Below, piece by piece: positions 26,301 to 38,400 of a stretch of DNA of 64,000 nt. The notes under the pieces are model-generated. The model saw only the letters and a list, made by a program, of their open reading frames with translations. It was not told where the DNA came from and did no database searches. Location of the stretch: positions 129,478,385-129,542,384 of the forward strand of contig NC_079487.1 in NCBI RefSeq assembly GCF_020520425.1. The letters run 5' to 3'. A program made the position numbers and the translations under genes. Source of the stretch: Spinacia oleracea (Eukaryota; Streptophyta; Magnoliopsida; Caryophyllales; Amaranthaceae). The number at the start of each line of letters is the position of its first letter. Positions within the stretch are counted from its first letter, which is position 1.

Positions 26301-28453
26301 CAATCCTAATTACTATCAAACACATAATCCTAACTATACTAAAACTCCTTAGTACATGACTTAGTATTATTATGTTTAGACTTCTATTAGGACACAAACT
26401 CTAAGGTAACGTGATCTAAATACTATACTCATGCAATCCTATATACTACATGCAGACTAGGACCAGTACCCTCGTCATTGACACTGTTCCACGTACGTTG
26501 TTCCACCAGCTCCGAACTTTCAGTTTCTAAAACAAATCTATTAAGCACACTAATGCTACTAGATTTTCTTCTCTTCTCTTTCTCTGTACTTGTACTCTTA
26601 ATTCTCCTCGAGTCCAAGTTCCTCTTCTCTTGGATTCTCTAACTCTTGAATCCTCGTTCTTCCTGTAAGTCTTTGGGTCTTCTTCAAAGTCTTACCTACA
26701 CACGTCATTTGCATGCATAATAAACCACGTTAGATATTGAGTCAAGTATGATAAATATGCATAAATCATATATTATAATATTTGCTAAACTAAAATACAC
26801 ATAGGATAATATGGAATATAATATACTAGTTGATAAATACTATTCCTATCCTAATATGAACTTAATATTTACGGCAAGTATTATGTGACTCAAACACCTA
26901 AAATACATTAAATCTAGACAGTCCTATATTATGCATAATACTAATTATAAAAGCTTAAACTCTAAACATTTAATCTTTCCTAACATGCTTATGCAAACTA
27001 AAACTCTTAGACTCCTACATCGTCTACAATGCACCATAATATATGATAAATGAGACCAGCTATGATATGCATTCCTAGAAGACTCCTAATGCATATATAA
27101 CTATATGAAGAGTCCTAATCACACACAACTATATGTACGTATGATAGGATATTATAAGAGACCTAAACTAATGCAAAGTCCTAAGTCTAATAAACAACTT
27201 ATCCCAATATGGACTCTTAGTTACACATGCATATAACGAACATATTAGGATGCAAATATGAAAGAACTATATGCACTCCTAAACTCTATTGATGCACGCA
27301 TGCGTATCTCGTACAGGTGACTGGGAACAGGAACAGTCAGACAACTAGGAACTCTGTTAAACTGTTTCTGATCTCTTTCTTGTTGTTTCTGCTGGACCAT
27401 ATAAAGTATCATTTCGTTCCTCCTTTGTCACTTTACTTACCACATGAAGTTTACCAATGTAAATGCTAATTTACATATAAACAACATGTATAACGTAGCC
27501 ATCTCCGCTCTCGTCAACAATAGCTTATCATTGCTCATGTCCCTTGTCTCTTGGTTTAATCATAGCTTGTTCTTCCTATGCACATCTTAGCACACATGTT
27601 AATTAGATAATCATCATTTGTTTATAATCATCAAAACCTCACTACTCAACAACACAAGATTAGTTTTCCTTGGAGTTAGGACATATTCCGAAAAATGCGC
27701 TGTCCGCAGAATAATAGTGACTGTTAATACTTTTTTGGAAATCCAGAAATTAATCCCTTACCTATTGTAGAATTGTGTATTTGAATCTACACCCTCTTAA
27801 ATATTTTCCAAGAAAAGCAATTGGCAGAAATAAAATTAACCCTCAAATATAAAAGGTACTATCGTCTGATAATGCTGACGAAAGAGACTAGGAGAGCAAT
27901 ACACACATTCTGAAAAATCATTGATTCATTGTAGTTTGTTTTCCTTGTCTCTTTTTCCTTGTGTTGATTACTGGGGCTTGAAGTTAGTCCATAACAAGAA
28001 TGATTCAGATAGAAGTATAGCACCTGCTGTATCGAAGAATGCAACGTTAAGCATCAGTTCTGTAGACAGAAAATGGATCACTTATGCTTTTAAGAAAGAT
28101 TTTAACTGAATTACTGATTTATTTTTCTTGCAGCTCATTGTGATACTGCAGTAGCAAGATTATTGGTCGGTAATAAGTGTGATTTAGAAAATATTCGAGA
28201 AGTGAGCGTGGATGAGGCAAAAAGTGTTGCTGAATCTGAAGGTTTGTTTTTCATAGAGACGTCAGCTCTGGATTCAACTAATGTCAAAACGGCGTTTGAG
28301 ATAGCAATCAAGGAGATCTACAACAATATAAGCAGGAAACTATTGAATTCAGATTCCTATAAAGCTGAGTTGTCTGTTAATCGAGTAAGCTTAACCAAAG
28401 ATGGTGAGGATTCAAATAGGAGTCGTCTGGGCTTTTCTTGCTGTTCTAGTTGA
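17311..28453 (+). CDS. Ras-related Rab GTPase, RABA5 (Rab11) clade
   Basis: Two exons, 17311-17644 and 28134-28453, join A|CT to give 217 residues. G-motifs are complete: P-loop GDSAVGKS (19-26), switch I Thr44, WDTAGQE (66-72) with the catalytic Gln71, NKCD (125-128) and ETSAL (153-157). The C-terminus ends CCSS, giving two cysteines for geranylgeranylation. RABA5 proteins cycle on trans-Golgi/endosomal membranes and steer post-Golgi traffic. The single intron position fits Rab11-type genes, but the intron is 10,489 bp because a 9.1-kb LTR retroelement has landed in it. Donor and acceptor are intact, so the gene can still be functional. The exact RABA5 subtype cannot be assigned. Confidence 0.93.
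18533..20636 (-). repeat. 3' LTR of the LARD element
   Basis: 2104 bp, starts TGTTAG and ends CTCAACA on the plus strand (TG...CA). Nearly identical to 25548-27651. It contains repeated GGAAC/GTTCC motifs. Confidence 0.93.
20637..25547 (-). other. Non-coding interior of the LARD element
   Basis: 4911 bp without recognisable protein domains on either strand. It has poly-T tracts with GATT spacers at 21597-21660 and an excess of GGAAC/GTTCC, often as GGAACAGGAAC or CTGTTCC. Confidence 0.85.
25548..27651 (-). repeat. 5' LTR of the LARD element
   Basis: 2104 bp, about 99.9 percent identical to 18533-20636. It is taken as the 5' LTR because the tRNA-Met primer-binding site lies directly next to its inner edge on the minus strand. 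Confidence 0.93.
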
Positions 28454-28776
28454 GATGTACCAACTTTTTTGTCAGTTTTACCTTCTTTTTTGTTTTACAA
28501 CTATGTCTTGTTGATATTCCAAGTTGTGTGTCAAAGGCACTCTTCAAAGTTCCTATTGATATCTAAGAATTATACTCCGTATGAGACACAAAAACCCATT
28601 TTCTTAAAATCAATTAAAATCCATAAATAATATGTTTTCAGTTTTCCGCTTCAATCTTAATAACAAATCATTATCAGTCATATATTTTGTTGGTCGAGTA
28701 ATTTCAATTTGGTAATTTGATTTCAAGGACAACTTGAACCATATATCGCATCTTTGAATTTTTTCTATTTATTATT

Positions 28777-28930
28777 ACCACCCAATTTACCCTTAGGGTT
28801 AATCACGATTCGGGACGAGTTTTGGGTGGATAAGTCTAATCCCCTCCCAATTGTGGTTGTGGGGGATCGAACATGCGATCCTCCCTACCACAAGTTCAGC
28901 CCCAATCACCACTGAACCAACAAGCAATTT
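28777..28930 (-). repeat. SINE, second copy of the 3981-4144 family
   Basis: It matches the 3981-4144 copy along its length: TTCGATCCCC B box, CACTGAACCAACAAGCAA head, and an ACCCTTAGGGTTAATC block near the 3' end. A short TTTGAAT repeat flanks both ends. Its head region has been tandemly duplicated together with downstream sequence. Confidence 0.8.
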
Positions 28931-29142
28931 GAATGTGCATCATGTGTTCATGACGTGTTGGAATAGAAGAATTGGACATGGGACACACCAAAGCCTATCT
29001 ACTATATTGCAATCCGCCCTACCAAGTTCAGCCTCATATCACCATTGAACCAACATACAATTTGAATGTGCGTCATGTGTTCAGAACGTGTTGGTACAGA
29101 AGATTTGGACATGGGACACACAAAAGCCTATCTACAAAATTG
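28875..29142. repeat. 134-bp tandem duplication that includes the SINE head
   Basis: Two direct copies (28875-29008 and 29009-29142) share CCCTACC..AAGTTCAGCC, CAATTTGAATGTGC, TGGACATGGGACACAC and AAGCCTATCTAC. They differ at several positions, so the duplication is not recent. Confidence 0.75.
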
Positions 29143-29402
29143 CTTCATGCTGCTGATATACATAGTTGTGCCTACAGGAACTGGCGTATGTTTTGAGCTA
29201 GATTTATGGAAGACCTATATGCAGCTTGAAGGCTTTAAATATTGAACATCTGAACCAATGAATAAATTGAAGACCAAGTTTATGAAAACGCACTAATACT
29301 ATCGACTTCTGCTAGTTATCAATGAATTAACTATTTACAACAATGTTACATATAAGGCAATATAGCAATGTTTTAACAGGCTGAATACTGGTGAGGAAGA
29401 TG

Positions 29403-32400
29403 TCATGGTTTTCTCAAGGCAGATGCAGCACCCATCACAACAGCCAATACAATCCCAAGACCAGCCCCCAAAGACGCACCAACTGTCGCTGCAGACATTG
29501 AGTTTGCCTTGTCCTGCATATCTTTCTTCCCAGCAATCCCCTTAGCACGATCTTGTGAGAGCTCCATTAAAAGTTTATCCCTACCAAATTCCTTCAACCA
29601 GAAAGGCAAAACTTTAAAGGCCTAGAATACAGATATCATAGGAGAAAGATTTCCAGGCACAGGATGCAAACAACCAAATGAAACATGCATTGTTGTTTTT
29701 TAAAATTTTATTTCTTTTTGTTTTGGTTTGTTATTTCATCAATCTCTAGATCTCCACTCTCAAACAAGATACATAAAAACTCTTTATTTATTGAGTTATT
29801 GGGGGTTAAGATATTATGTAAAAATAAAAATAAAAATGTAATACCAATCTATACTATATTTAATAACAGGCACATTTTGCAAGAAATCTAGAGCGCCACG
29901 TGTCCCTCCTTTACAACCTCTTCATTTAAAAAATAAAATAAAAAAAACATGCTATTTCTTGCTCCAATTTCATGTCTCTTGGCCACCAAAAAATTTCATG
30001 CCCCTTCACCTCCAATAAATTTCACCCCTTTTTCTTTCATATTTTCTATTAATTTCAAGTAATATACTGATTTATATTTCCATCTTCAATGTTTTCTTAG
30101 TGAAACACGAAATGAAATACATTTACTCTCATTTTATGAATTGAAAAATTAAAACTCACTTTTAAAACATAACAAAAGCCATGCATGGCACATGATAAGG
30201 ACTAGTTATATTCATACCTCAAAGGACAACTCTTCTTTGCTCCGGAGTTCACGATGAACAAGCTGACAAAAAGAATCCACACCCTCCACAGGGAGAATAG
30301 TGGCTTTCCTCTGGAAAGGTTTGCGAACAAAATTTAACGGGCCAAGAGCAAGACCTTGTGGAACCATCCCTCTATTAGTGTCTTCTCTGGCCACAACACT
30401 AGATAAAGAGGCATAAGAGTTGCCTGCTATGTGAATAACGTAAGGACAAGAGTTCAATATCTCTGTGTTGCCAGGAGATACTTGATATGCCTTCAATACA
30501 GCATCAATTGCTGCTCTTTGCTGGTGTGCGCTCACAGAAAATTTATTAGTTATTGCAAGAACCCAAGGAATACCAAGGGCTTTAGCCTCATCCAGTAAAA
30601 AACAGAGGGCAGGCCGTCGTTGCAACACATTTGTCGGTTCACTGTATCTGGGTATTTGATGAGCAAGGTTATGTACAAGAACAAGCAAATCTATCTTCCT
30701 CCCAAGGTCTCGAATACCCATCCATAACTCATCTCTAAAACGAGAAGCTTCGGTACTTAGCTCCTAAAGAAATAAAACGAAAATTAGATCATAGAGGCTT
30801 GATAGAGGCAATTTAGAAGGTGGACCATGGTGCACATAGAGCATGGTGCACCTTAAGAACACTAGTATTTAATTGAAAGAACATCTGGTTACGAGAAAAG
30901 AACATGAGTATTTTTTTATTTAGGTTTTTAATAAATAGTAAAATAATATATTATTTTTATAACAAAAAAGAGAAATATTATATCGCATGTTCTTTTGCCA
31001 TAGTGTCATGTTCTTTTGCTTATGCACATATGTTCTTTTGGTGCACCATGTTCTATGTGCACCACGGTCCATAGTCCACGGATTGGATCATAGATTGAAA
31101 ACATGACAGGAAAACAGCAGGAACTAAAGATAAGCAGAGGAGAGAAAATTGTAAATATAGCATAGCCATGTAAATCTTTTAAAAACTATTAATGAAGTAT
31201 GACCATATGTTTTTCAATTCATTTAATGTGCAGAGCTTAAACATCATATTAATGATAAATTGGTAACAACTAACAAAAGGTACCCAAGAAACAAAAAATT
31301 ACCAAGAACTTAAGCAGACAATAATTCCCAATAGATCATTAAAAATGTCTCAAATAATTTGAGAAATTTGCATTATCGAGTTATGAAACTCACTTTCTTG
31401 AGAAACCTACCTGTAAATTTACTCCGGAAGAATCCATGTAACACAAACCACTAGCAATACCTTCTTGTACGTCTGCTTCGGGCTGCAAATTCTCACCATC
31501 AGTTGGAGTTGACTTTCTACCTTTATTCAAGATAGCCTTGAAAAGAGATGTTTTACCAGCACCCTGACATCACAAATCGTGCTTCGTGTAAGGAATATAA
31601 GCTACTTTCAAAACATCACGTAGTAGAAAATTGAAGAGAATTTTACAAGTACCTCAAGACCAACAAATCGGACTCTGCGAGTCCTAAAATCAACCTCTTT
31701 GGAAACAGTGGTGAAGTCGGTGGTACAATATATAAAAAAATTATTTAACCCTGGAGGCTGAGGAAATTTACTTTTAGACAATGCTCCTAACATTTGTTGT
31801 GCCTTTAGATTGATGGATTCAGAATCAATGGAAGGGAAAACTGTGAATGCATCTGGTACAATCTGATGCTTTGGAGGATGTCTTAATGGAGCTCCAATCA
31901 GCACTCTCATCTTATCCAATTCAGGCTGTGGTTCTTCGGAGCAAGTTGGTGCAGGAGGAAGGGTCTGAACAGAAGTAGAACACCTAGAAACAGAATTCAA
32001 AATGCTGTAGTTTTACGTCCAGGACAATAGAAAACATTAAAAAAAAACAGCACAAATATGAATCACGGTAACTGTTGTACAGGTGCCAGAAGCACCAATT
32101 ATATACTTTCTTGCATACATTATGCCTTGTGGGGTGATAAGTCTTGATTCCGGAGATGAATGATTCACCACCTAATTCAGTTAATACATACTTCTAAGAG
32201 CAATTAGAAACTATAGGTTCCTTTTGTGATGGTTACAACCTAGTAATAGAGACTAGATGCAAAATTTGTCAGAATAAAGTTAACAGTTACAAAACTTGCT
32301 GCTTGCATCAGCCTCCAGATGGCTATGAATCACACACTGAACAGAAGGCAAACAGAAGCAAAGAAGAACATACCAGTTACCATTTACTTGCGCCTGAACT

Positions 32401-35400
32401 CGAGTACACATATGTAGCCCAGAGCCTGAAATGTCAACTTTCAAGGGGTCTGAATTTTTTTCACCAGGAGTGCCGGTCCATCCAAGTGGAACGATTGAAG
32501 TCGCTGTACGGATTAATGGAGACTCAACAATATGCCCAAGCTCAACTGTTCCAGCAACAGATAGCCCAAGCCATTGTTGTAAATGAGGAAACTGCTGAAG
32601 TTGCTCAATTCCCAAAAATTGTGCAGGAGCATCACTCATACACAGATCATACATCCTGTAAGAGAAGATACAAATGATTGAGAATCCATGACGAACAAAA
32701 GGTTAGCAGTTGTTACATCATTGGAAATCAAGAAACTAGGCAAGAAGCATCTCAAATAGTTTGGCTGAGCCAATGAAGGTTCGCAGTCATGCTGCTGCCA
32801 GATTTCAAGGGGCAAGAGCCAACTCTTGATTCCCAGAAATAACAATGACAATGATGTAGCACTAGAAGGGCGGTTCAATATCTGGTATCATATATTGGGT
32901 TTAGAATAAGTGGTACAAAGAAACACATGCCTCAAACACCATAAAACCCAAAACCCCCTCTGTTTTCTCTCCCTCCTTCCAGAACCCTCTCTCTGATCCC
33001 ACCTTCTCCACCACTTGCTCAGCTCCACCTTCCTCCCTCCCTCTTCCTCTGCAGCCACCCCTCAAGTACATTTTTCCGCCTCCAGAGTAACAAGTCTAAC
33101 AACCTTTGGCAGCAAATTTCGACAACATTTTTTAAGATTTGAGACATCAACGGCACAAATTGATCGCCAGTAATCAAAAGCAATTGTTAATACTCCCTCC
33201 GTTCCATATTTATTGCACCATGGGGTTGGGCACTAGATTTTTGGTAGCGGGGAAAAGGAAGAGAAAGAAAGGCAAAAATACAAACTTGCTCATGTGATTG
33301 AAGTATTAAATAAATCAACAAGAGTTAACAGGTAAGGGTATATTGGATATTTGTAGTGTGAAAGCAAATATTTTATTTCCTAAAATAAAAATGGTGCAAT
33401 ATCTGTGAAACTTCCTTAATAGATAAATTGTGCAATAATATTGGAACGGAAGAATTATACAAGTAAAGATTTCTGTTTTTTTCTTCTGTGATAGGAGTAT
33501 TGTAGTGGTAGCTATTTGTTCAAGTTTCACTACATTTGATGGTAATGTGGAGGTGTGAGGACAGAACACAGAAAAGTTGTATGTTACATAAATTCACACA
33601 TCACAAAATAAGAGGGGAAAAGTGAAGAGAAAGTTCTGCAATAAATGCTCAAAGTGGGCTTCAGATAAGAATTAAAAAAGGAACTGAAAACAAGTCAACC
33701 TAAAATGTTTCAAGGGTAACACACAAGGACATCCAAAAGTCATTTGGAATCCGGAATATGTTTCATAAATCGTGTTCCCAAACTCGTGTCTAATTCTAAG
33801 AATAAGTCCATTTCCAAATTTTGGTGGGGTTTTGAAAGACCCCCTCCCCCCTCCCCCCCACCCCCTCTTTAGGTAGGGGACCCCCATATCTTAGAATCTT
33901 GGAGAATAGGCACCTCGAGTTTTGTTTTTGGTAGATTTGTAAAACAAACATAAAAACAGTCCAAATTCCTAAATGTGTGAACCAAACACCACCAAAGATC
34001 TGAATCCCTTCAATCATCCTTACACACAAGGTCATTCTTTCAAGAATGAGATTATAGCTTGTCATGCTTCACTTTAAGCAACCTTTTTGGTTGTTTCACA
34101 TAATTCACAAGGGGAAACGAAAGACAGTTGAAAATTAAACATATGCGGTGAGCTTGAAAATATGCCTCCAGTACATGACCAGGGAAAATTATTATCCAAA
34201 CACCTCAGACGCAAAATTCAAGATTTTTGAAAAGTTCCAGAATAGAGAGTTCACAGTGACTTAAGAACAAGTAACATTGACATCAATTTAAAAGATTCTT
34301 CATCATTTTATTCTTGAAAGCTGAGTGATCAAGTAAGCGAAAGCTCCGGCATTTACCTCAGGTAGATTCCAATCAAATATTTAATGGGAGTACAGATCAC
34401 TTTCATCTGAATTTAGATTTACAGTAGTTCATTCAAAGCTATAAAGGACAAGTAGTTAACTAAAATCCCGCCACAAATGATAGAGCTACCAATTTGAATA
34501 TGCTAAGAACCAGAACTTTTTGAACTTGCGTCAAACAATACAAACTTTGAGCCCTTTGCATTCTGCAATCATTAACAAAAACTTGACACCCAACTGGAAA
34601 CAGAAACTTTTAATATTTCTACTAACATTACAACAGTGACCGCAGGCCTAACATTCACATGAGATACGTAACGTCCCAAGGATCTTTCCTAAAATAATGG
34701 TCATTTAAAACCATGTAAATATCATAAATTTACATTTAGAACACCAAAAGAACAGACCCCGTCACACCTCTAGGCTCCAACTACTTCCCCACTTTCGAAC
34801 AATAATGCCCCATCACTCTGTTTCACATTCAAACCCTTAACAGGGGCAAAGGACTAACTGAGACTCTGAGTGCAAGCTAGGAAAACTGCAAACACATAAA
34901 CTGCCAGCCTAAAACTAAAAAGAGGAATGCATGGCAGTAAAAACAAATTAAGGGAAAATTTACATTGTGACCTCCTGGTTTGTAAATTCTATATGCTGAA
35001 AACAAAAGCTTCATTTTCTAGCGTGACCTCATGGTATTGTTTATATCATTACGTGTTACTATGACTAAGATTAGTGCTAACCCATCATTAGTTAACTGAT
35101 CTTCTAACTTTCAATCAGTAACTACTAACCTACCTACAGATGTAGTTAACGCTACCTACCCCCTTCCACACTCCCTCAAGGCCTCAATAATTCCTCATCT
35201 TCTTCCTGCCCATCTCCCTACAAAGATTTTTTTTTTAAAAAAAAATAGCCTCTCCCTCTCTATCGAGTTCAATTATCAATCTCTTCCAATCCCTCCCAAG
35301 AACAAATCTCCTCCAAAATGAAAATTTTGGTATTAATTATTTGATTGATTAATTTCCTTTTTTCTGGTTTTCTTCGGATTAATACTTTCAAATTAGATCT

Positions 35401-38400
35401 AACCTCAGCGACTAGAATCAGAATCAAAGTTGAGGCTCAGTATTTGCGGTGGCATATTGAGTTGCTTAGTTGCAAGTTGTAACAGAGGAGAGAGAATGGT
35501 GGTAGCGGCGAGGAGGGAGAAGAAGGAGAGAGAAGTGGGGAGAACGAAGAAGTGTCATAAGTCGCAGAACTGTTACTAGGTTGCGTAGTTTCGTATCTTC
35601 TTTTCTTAGCTTCTGAAACCATTTTGAATTTTGAGGCTGCTTTCACCATTGCCCAAGATGAAATAGATGATTTCTTGTGTAATTGTTGTGGTCTGGCAAC
35701 AGGCGGCAAGTTTCTGGGGGTGTTTTTTTTTTTTCCCCCGCATATGTTAGTAACTATTGACTTAAGAATAGTAAACCAGTCAATTGATGATGGATCAGCC
35801 CAAATCTAAGTAATAATGGTACTAAATGATGTAATCATTACCACAAGGTCACTTCAGAAAAAGAGTTTTTTTTGTTTCCACCATGTAGAATGATAGAATC
35901 TTACAAATTAATAGGTCACCATTTTAAATTTCCCAAAAATTAACTTAGTATGAAATGATAATGTGTTCTGGCTAGGGTAGAAGTAGAACATGATGAATTT
36001 CAAAGACCAAGATTATGGTGAGGATTTTAAAATGAAGATGAAGAAGGCGGTTTAGGAAGAAAAGTACAGTAAGCAATAGGTTTCCTTTTGGGTTTTCAAT
36101 TTAATGTAATGATTATTAAGATGCAATTTATGTCACACATCATTATTTTAAGAAAGATAATTTATTAACAAAACTACAGCCAGGCCTCGACTTTGTATCA
36201 ATGGTTGTAGATAGACCAAAGCACATATCCATCATCACTTTATAAGCGACAACCATTGATACAATGAATCACGGAAAATAAAATGTATATCCATCGGGTT
36301 TAAGACTGAGCCAGTGTAGAGAAATATAAAACGGAAGAACTCTGAGCAAAGGGTTACGCTTTTTGCGAGGTTAAGAAATTATGAAAATGGACATAATACG
36401 GCAGTAAGGTCACCCACAAAGTTCACAAAGTAATATTTTTCTCCAAGGAATCACCGCGACTGCAATTCAAAAAAAATGCAGCCTGTTTGGTGATCCATCC
36501 TATCCAATAAGCAATAATACATTCTAGATTAAAATAAGTACAGAAGGAAAAAAAAGAGATTTTGCCGTCCCCCCTCTCCCTCTTCCACCCCAAACAGAAA
36601 AAGGGGGAAAAGAACACCAGAAAAAGAGAATGCAAGGTCAGTACAATGAAATATAGTGCACAAAAGATGGATGACACCAACAATGAGCCAAGAGCAGCAT
36701 GTGGCACAGATGAAGGATACACAACATACCTCTGAAATCTTGATCTGTAAGCTCTCATTGAATGCGATTGAAAACGTTCTTTCAGTTCAGCAAACACAGA
36801 TTTGACCTGAAAATATCTTTGCCAGTAAAAAGCAAAAAAACTGAGAAGTTCTGAAATACAGCAGAAAGTGCCATTAAAAATGGAAAAAATCATCAAATAA
36901 CCAAGGACACAAAGAAAAAACTAAGGGCATTTTCGTCTAAAGTAGACTAAAATGGAAAGATCCAAGACAAGAACATTAGGATTTAGGAGATTTCAGGATG
37001 GAAATACAGGAGAATAAAAGAAAACGGAGGGAGTATTAAGATCCCAATAAAAAAGTACAAACAGTGCAAGGAAAGAACTTCATGTTCTTTAAAGATATAA
37101 AACCGCCACAATTCATATCAATGTAGTGCCCCATGAAACAGAGTATATTATCATCGGATTGCAGTGGTATAGCATAATCCCACCAGAGTTATTTTGTGCA
37201 AGAAAATGATGACAATAGATGTAGCGGATCTAGCCCGCAATTTCAAGAAATTTTCTATGTATCTTACACTATACAACCAAATATTTGGAAGCTTAGCCTT
37301 AGTCACAGTTACAAATACAATGATACATTAAGGTCATATAACACATAAGACTAATGATCTCAAAATGCAAATGGTGGTACTGTGGTAGCACAAAATGGAT
37401 ATACTGTAATAACTTTTGGAACTTTGAGTAATACTTCAATAACATTATTCAAATGAATATCATATATTAAAAAAAATTCATACCGATGTCAACTTTGAGT
37501 ACTCTGCATCTGATAGAGATTCGGCCGATGACGTCCCCAACAAATACAGCTGTTCCAATGGAATACATGTTAAATTTGCCTCACATTCAAATGAAGAACT
37601 AACCAGGTAAGCTCAAGCAGTTACCTCCCCAAAAGGCACATATGAAGGTAACGAAGGCATCCTGCCCCATGCTCTTCCATCCCCTTCATTGTTGCCACTT
37701 TTCTCAGGTACCTTTCTGACAACATCCAAAGCTGGCTTCAGATCAAATTCGGATATTGGCTTAAGAGAAACACCATCACAGCCTTCTTCAATCTCCAACG
37801 ATTGTGGTGCAGCTACATTATCATTTAATGAAGATGTTGCAGAATCAGAATTAGTTACAGTGGGTGCTTTAACAAAAGTTTCTGTTCCTTTTTTTCCAGT
37901 TAAATGTCTTCTAATACCCTCTAAAGGGACAAGGCGGGACAATCTCCAAAATGGGGTCTGAACAGGGCCTACACCAAGAACCAACTGCTCTCCTTCATTC
38001 TCTTTCTGTTTTTCTCCATGATTCTCTCTCAGTTTTCCTAACTCTAATTTCACGCCACCATTCCCTTGATCCCCATTTGACGATGAAGCACCACCACCAC
38101 CATCAGCTGATGGAGTTTGTGCGTTATTATAATGATCAAAATATGCTGGGGATAAAAATCGAGGTATCAAATCTTCGGGAATACAGTAAGTCTTAAAGTA
38201 ATGGTGCCATCCTTTCCGATCAACATAACTGAAAAATGGACGAAAAAAGATAAGCACATTATGTAAAACCGTATCAAACAAAATCCGGTATCCCTCTTAA
38301 TATTGTAACAATGATGAGTGGTTAACTAAATAAAGAAACTTACTCTCTAAGAGCTGCATTTCCAACAGGGGGCTGGGAGAATGTAATACATTTGACTTGA

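Larger units (their letters stand above)
18533..27651 (-). mobile_element. Non-autonomous LTR retroelement (LARD type, copia-like ends), complete and very young
   Basis: Two directly repeated LTRs of identical length (2104 bp) bound a 4.9-kb interior. The 5-bp target duplication ACACA is at 18528-18532 and 27652-27656. The interior is oriented on the minus strand: a primer-binding site TGGTATCAGAGC (complement at 25534-25545, initiator tRNA-Met type) lies 2 bp inside the right LTR. A polypurine tract (complement at 20637-20650) abuts the left LTR. No gag or pol is recognisable, so it must be moved by another element. By eye the LTRs differ at about 3 positions (0.14 percent), which at about 7e-9 changes per site per year suggests roughly 0.1 million years. 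The CATCATCAAAATGGGGGA-type tract resembles Ty1-copia SIRE/Maximus elements. Confidence 0.93.

Noticed and set aside
19414-26617. Identical 62-codon open frames on the minus strand in two places
   Set aside because: They are the same stretch of the two LTRs of the LARD element; no domain and no independent support.
37689-38196. Open frames on the plus strand within the lipase gene
   Set aside because: They are antisense shadows of the long exon 7 of the minus-strand lipase/GTPase gene.
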